Made by a program: the position numbers and the translations under genes. The notes beneath the pieces are model-generated. The model ran no database searches, was not told where the DNA came from, and was given only the letters and a program-made list of their open reading frames with translations. Source: Planctomycetaceae bacterium (GTDB lineage: Bacteria > Planctomycetota > Planctomycetia > Isosphaerales > Isosphaeraceae). From it: a stretch of 8,680 bases of DNA. The DNA lies in NCBI GenBank assembly GCA_019232645.1, contig JAFANO010000358.1:1-8680 (forward strand). Reading direction: 5' to 3'. The first letter of the stretch is position 1. Every line of letters begins with the position of its first letter. This document shows, piece by piece, positions 6,131-8,680 of the stretch.

Positions 6131-6264
6131 CGGACGCCCACGGCGACGGGCCGCCAGGCCAGGGTCGTCCGCGGTCTTCCGCGGCGATCGCCACTGCATC
6201 GACGGCCGAGGCCCGCTCGACGACGACGTCGAGCCCGGGGACCGGTCCCGCGTGCCTCCGGCCG

Positions 6265-6362
6265 AGTCATACGCATTCCGGATCTTTTGTCCGCTTTGTC
6301 CGGATCTCACGTTTGAGATTTCAAATCAGCAGATCGGTGCACACAATTCCTGGGACCCGTAT
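6265..6362 (-). mobile_element. 98-bp MITE-like repeat, copy B (inverted relative to copy A)
   Basis: Read on the minus strand it begins ATACGGGTCC and ends GGAATGCGTATGACT, exactly as copy A, with eight substitutions and without the 7-base insertion. Inside it ATCTCA and TGAGAT form a 6-bp hairpin around AACG; this stem is degenerate in copy A, so copy B is probably nearer the ancestral form. At this locus the inverted terminal similarity extends outward into the flanks (CCGCCGAATGATACG against CCGGCCGAGTCATACG), so the whole block could fold back on itself. It lies between two genes and does not interrupt a recognisable one. The two copies are 5.1 kb apart in opposite orientation and could support inversion of the intervening suf genes by recombination, though 100 bp of 92% identity is a weak substrate. 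Confidence 0.75.
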
Positions 6363-6415
6363 CATTCGGCGGAGAGCGACCGCCGCGGCTGACGGCCGTC
6401 GACCTTGCCCGTCGC

Positions 6416-6495
6416 GGAGGAGCCTGGCACGGGTGTTGGTCGTCCCGCCATCCGGCGACACGGCCCATGTCAATGGCGCGTGGCTCCTCTTTTTT
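6416..6495 (+). terminator. Possible wide-loop terminator
   Basis: GAGGAGCC (6417-6424) can pair with GGCTCCTC (6482-6489), immediately followed by six T (6490-6495). The arm pairing is perfect over eight bases but the loop is 57 bases, far longer than usual, although it contains a smaller CGCC/GGCG stem. It could end transcripts from the XRE/S24 gene, but it is a weak call. Confidence 0.25.
6424..6440 (+). promoter_or_regulatory. Near-consensus sigma54 (-24/-12) promoter motif
   Basis: CTGGCACGGGTGTTGGT fits the sigma54 consensus YTGGCACGRNNNTTGCW at every specified base except the -12 C, which is G here. The -24 GG is intact. It lies about 140 bases upstream of the start codon of an NtrC-family regulator. 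As the -12 GC is normally critical, the site may be inactive, decayed or coincidental. Confidence 0.3.
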
Positions 6496-6579
6496 GCTTG
6501 CCTTCGCGTCCGGGCGGGAGGATCTTGAACACTTACACTGGTTGCCCTCTCCCGCCATCCAGGGTACGCGATCAACATC

Positions 6580-7971
6580 ATGGCGTCTTCCCGCATCTCG
6601 GGCGCGAAGCTCGAAAGCATCTGGCAGCACGCATGCGAGCCGATGTTCTGGCTCAGCCCCGACTTCAAGCTGCTCTGGGTCAACCGCGCCTGGGAGGAGC
6701 TGACGGGGCATCCCGCCGAAACGGTCACGGGCCTGGTCTGTCGGCCGCACGGGCCGACCCGAGCCGGCGACCTGGTCGGGCTCGGGGGGAGCTTCTACCC
6801 GCCGCCCGAGGCCCTGGCCGGGCGACCCACCGCGGGGCCGACCCTGATCGTGCACGTCAGCGGCGAGCGGCGGTGGCGTCGGATCGAGTTCTGGCCGCTC
6901 CGCGACGAGCGCGGGGGGCTGCTCGGACTGCTCGGCCAGGTCCGGCCGGCCGACGCCCCGCCGCACGCCCCCGACTCCGAGGCGCAGCGGCTCCGCTTCG
7001 AGCTGCTGGAGGTCCGCAATCGGCTCCACGCCCGGCACGGGTTCGACACCCTGATCGGCCAGGGCCCCGCGCATCGTCGCCTGCTCGACCAGGTCGGCGC
7101 GGCCGCCGCGACGTCGGTCCCCGTCCTGATCGTCGGCGAGCCGGGCACGGGCAAGCGCCTGGTGGCGCGGACGATCCACCAGCTTGGCCCGAGGCGGCAG
7201 GCGCCGCTCGTCCCGTTCGACTGTGCGGCGCTGCCGGCCGAGGTGCTCGAGCGCGAGCTGTTCGGCATCCTTGAAGGGTCGCATTCGGCCCGGCTCGTGC
7301 TGCCGGACGGTTCGACGCTCCTGATCGACGACATCCTCGACCTGCCCCGCGACCTCCAGGTCCGGCTGGCGGCGAACCTCGACGCGAAGGTCCGGCTGCT
7401 GGCGATGACGGCCGGCGACCCCGAGGCCGCGCTCCGGGACGAGCGGCTCCGCGCCGACCTGTATCACGCGCTGACGACCCTGGTGATCCGCGTCCACCCG
7501 CTCCGCGAACGCCTCGAGGAGCTCTCCCTGCTGGCGCAACACCTGCTGGAGCGCGCCAACCTCCGCGGCGGCCGCCAGCGGAGCGGCTTCAGTGCCGAGG
7601 CGTTCGCCGTCCTGCTCGCCTACGACTGGCCGGGCAACCTCCGCGAGCTGGCGCGGGTCGTGGACGAGGCGCACGCCACCGGCGCGGGGGACGCGATCGC
7701 GGCCGAGGACCTTCCCGCCGCGATCCGGGGCAGCCTCGGCGCCGCCTATAACCCGCCGCCGCTCCCCCCCGAAGTCCTCCCGCTCGACGAGCTGCTGACC
7801 CAGGTCGAGCGGCGGCTGATCGAGCACGCGCTGCAACGCGCCCGGCAGAACAAGTCGCGCGCCGCCGAGCTGCTGGGCATCTCGAGGCCCCGGCTCTACC
7901 GCCGGATCAAGGAGCTGAACCTCCCCGACGAGCCCGAGCCGGCCGACGAGGAGCCCGCCCCCAACGCCTGA
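6580..7971 (+). CDS. PAS-AAA+-Fis regulator, NtrC family, lacking GAFTGA
   Basis: A 463-aa regulator with the layout of a bacterial enhancer-binding protein: a PAS sensor domain (about 11-122, WLSPDFKLLWVNRAWEELTG), an AAA+ domain (about 156-385) and a Fis-type helix-turn-helix (412-448, ALQRARQNKSRAAELLGISR). Walker A is GEPGTGK (186-192). Several activator hallmarks are altered. After ELFG (226-229) the segment carrying the sigma54-contacting GAFTGA loop is about seven residues short and contains no such motif (ILEGSHSARLVLPDG). Walker B ends Asp-Asp (250-251) instead of Asp-Glu. The arginine-finger motif FRxDLYYRL reads LRADLYHAL (290-298), losing the second Arg. It probably does not drive sigma54 transcription and may act like TyrR on sigma70 promoters or as a repressor. 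ATG 6580 precedes the PAS domain closely; only a weak AGGG (6561-6564) lies upstream. No partner kinase is adjacent. Confidence 0.88.
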   Translation: MASSRISGAKLESIWQHACEPMFWLSPDFKLLWVNRAWEELTGHPAETVTGLVCRPHGPTRAGDLVGLGGSFYPPPEALAGRPTAGPTLIVHVSGERRWRRIEFWPLRDERGGLLGLLGQVRPADAPPHAPDSEAQRLRFELLEVRNRLHARHGFDTLIGQGPAHRRLLDQVGAAAATSVPVLIVGEPGTGKRLVARTIHQLGPRRQAPLVPFDCAALPAEVLERELFGILEGSHSARLVLPDGSTLLIDDILDLPRDLQVRLAANLDAKVRLLAMTAGDPEAALRDERLRADLYHALTTLVIRVHPLRERLEELSLLAQHLLERANLRGGRQRSGFSAEAFAVLLAYDWPGNLRELARVVDEAHATGAGDAIAAEDLPAAIRGSLGAAYNPPPLPPEVLPLDELLTQVERRLIEHALQRARQNKSRAAELLGISRPRLYRRIKELNLPDEPEPADEEPAPNA

Positions 7972-8127
7972 CGGATCGGGCCGGAAGGATCGCCGCCGCG
8001 TCGGACCTCCCCGCCCCGGGCCCCCGATTCGATTCGGCTTCCCGAACCCGTCGTCCTCTGATAGTTTGACCCGCGCGTGGGATGGACCCGAACCGCTTCC
8101 CTCCGGCACGGACGCGAGCGACCACCG

Positions 8128-8680
8128 ATGCGTCTCTTCATTTCCACGGGCGAACCGAGCGGCGACCTGCACGCGGCCAACCTCATCCACTCACTCCGCA
8201 AGTGCTTGCCCGACGCCGAGTTCGTCGGCTTCGGCGGCCCCCGGATGGCGGCGGCCGGGGCGGATCTCCTCTATCCGCTGGTCGAGCTGGCGGTCATGTG
8301 GTTCGTCCGGGTCCTGCTCAATTTGCCCACCTTCATCCGCCTGCTGTTCCAGGCCAACCGCTATTTCCGCGATCAGCGGCCCGACGCCGTCATCCTGATC
8401 GACTACCCCGGCTTCAACTGGTGCGTCGCCCGGCGTGCCAAGCGACACGGGATCCCGGTGTTCTACTACGTTCCCCCGCAGATCTGGGCCTGGGCCGGGT
8501 GGCGGGTCGAGAAGGTCCGCAAATACGTCGACCAGGTCCTGTGCGCCCTCCCCTTCGAACCGGCCTGGTATCACGCCCGGGGCGTGCCGGGGGCCACCCA
8601 CGTCGGGCATCCCTACTTCGACGAGTTGGCCGAGCGGGAGCTCGACGAGGCCTTCCTGGCCGAGCGGCGCGACCGAGGCG
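8128..8680 (+). CDS. lpxB: LpxB, lipid-A-disaccharide synthase (5' part only)
   Basis: LpxB is the GT19 glycosyltransferase that joins UDP-2,3-diacylglucosamine and lipid X into the lipid A disaccharide at the inner face of the cytoplasmic membrane. The visible 184 residues carry the N-terminal FISTGEPSGDLHAANL (family GExSGD, residues 8-13), GFGGPRMAAAG, the hydrophobic segment (about 50-75) thought to aid membrane association, DYPGFNW, and the hallmark FYYVPPQIWAWAGWRVEKVR, then LPFEPAWYHARGV and VGHPYFDEL. The frame is open to the right edge, so the C-terminal half (the family is about 380-390 aa) lies outside. ATG 8128 begins right at the first beta strand; the upstream ribosome binding site is weak. 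The 156-base gap from the preceding regulator holds no gene, only a faint promoter-like TGATAGTTTGAC (8059-8070). It indicates an organism with genuine LPS. Confidence 0.95.
   Translation, partial: MRLFISTGEPSGDLHAANLIHSLRKCLPDAEFVGFGGPRMAAAGADLLYPLVELAVMWFVRVLLNLPTFIRLLFQANRYFRDQRPDAVILIDYPGFNWCVARRAKRHGIPVFYYVPPQIWAWAGWRVEKVRKYVDQVLCALPFEPAWYHARGVPGATHVGHPYFDELAERELDEAFLAERRDRG

Larger units (their letters stand above)
6131..6579. other. Intergenic region between the two regulators (449 bases)
   Basis: No complete gene is supported here. From left to right it holds a short minus-strand frame with coding-like codon bias (6264 down to 6117, see findings), a perfect 7-bp hairpin CTCGACG/CGTCGAG (6216-6233) without a T-run, repeat copy B (6265-6362), a sigma54-like motif (6424-6440), a wide inverted repeat ending in T6 (6416-6495), and an 8-bp inverted repeat GGCGGGAG/CTCCCGCC (6513-6556) in the likely leader of the PAS-AAA+ regulator. 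Confidence 0.6.

Noticed and set aside
6216..6233. CTCGACG/CGTCGAG hairpin as terminator of the XRE/S24 gene
   Set aside because: The stem is perfect but no T-run follows and short GC-rich palindromes are expected at this base composition.
6307..8190. A 627-residue open frame on the minus strand across the PAS-AAA+ regulator gene
   Set aside because: Same shadow effect; the + strand frame has clear domains, and this one runs on into the repeat element.
1..8680. CRISPR array, tRNA, rRNA, integrase or full insertion sequence
   Set aside because: No regularly spaced repeats, no cloverleaf-like sequence noticed, and no transposase or integrase motif in any convincing frame.

Overview
The window is a GC-rich stretch of a Gram-negative bacterial chromosome. 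The best guess is a planctomycete of the Isosphaeraceae type (Singulisphaera/Paludisphaera/Isosphaera relatives). This rests on strong G/C bias at third codon positions, an LPS gene (lpxB), an XRE-S24 regulator with a WYNYETG-type helix-turn-helix, and an 80-aa small protein (RAQPFRPFVIHLADGR) that I associate with planctomycetes. The lineage is inferred from memory of family look, not from a search.

Positions 2-4983 hold an iron-sulfur cluster assembly (SUF) gene cluster, all on the + strand. In order it contains the 3' part of sufB, an accessory insert, sufD, a two-domain rhodanese-type sulfurtransferase, sufE, a Rieske-type ferredoxin and a SufT/MIP18-like DUF59 protein. It closes with an intrinsic terminator at 5086-5126. 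SufB and SufD form the scaffold, SufE delivers persulfide sulfur, SufT is a likely maturation or transfer factor, and the Rieske protein may be an electron donor or a client. sufC and the cysteine desulfurase sufS are not in the window; sufC probably lies upstream of sufB.

The insert between sufB and sufD (644-1468) differs in character from the suf genes. It holds a small antitoxin-like gene split by a roughly 105-bp AT-richer repeat, followed by the 80-aa hypothetical gene. A second copy of the repeat (98 bp, about 92% identical over aligned bases, opposite orientation) lies at 6265-6362. On both sides of the first copy the antitoxin reading frame is recognisable and in register, which points to insertion of a small non-autonomous element.

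Positions 4984-6579 hold the suf terminator, a good sigma70-type promoter, an XRE/S24 (CI/LexA-like) repressor whose catalytic Ser and Lys are both replaced (Ala179, Arg220), and an intergenic region with the second repeat copy. Positions 6580-7971 encode a PAS-AAA+-Fis regulator of the NtrC family that has lost the sigma54-contacting GAFTGA loop and other key residues. A sigma54-like promoter motif upstream of it fails only at the -12 C. The window ends inside lpxB (8128 onward), the lipid A disaccharide synthase gene.

No rRNA, tRNA, CRISPR array or transposase gene was seen. The most notable signals are the repeat that splits the antitoxin gene, and two neighbouring regulators that both keep their family fold but have lost the residues behind their family's defining activity.
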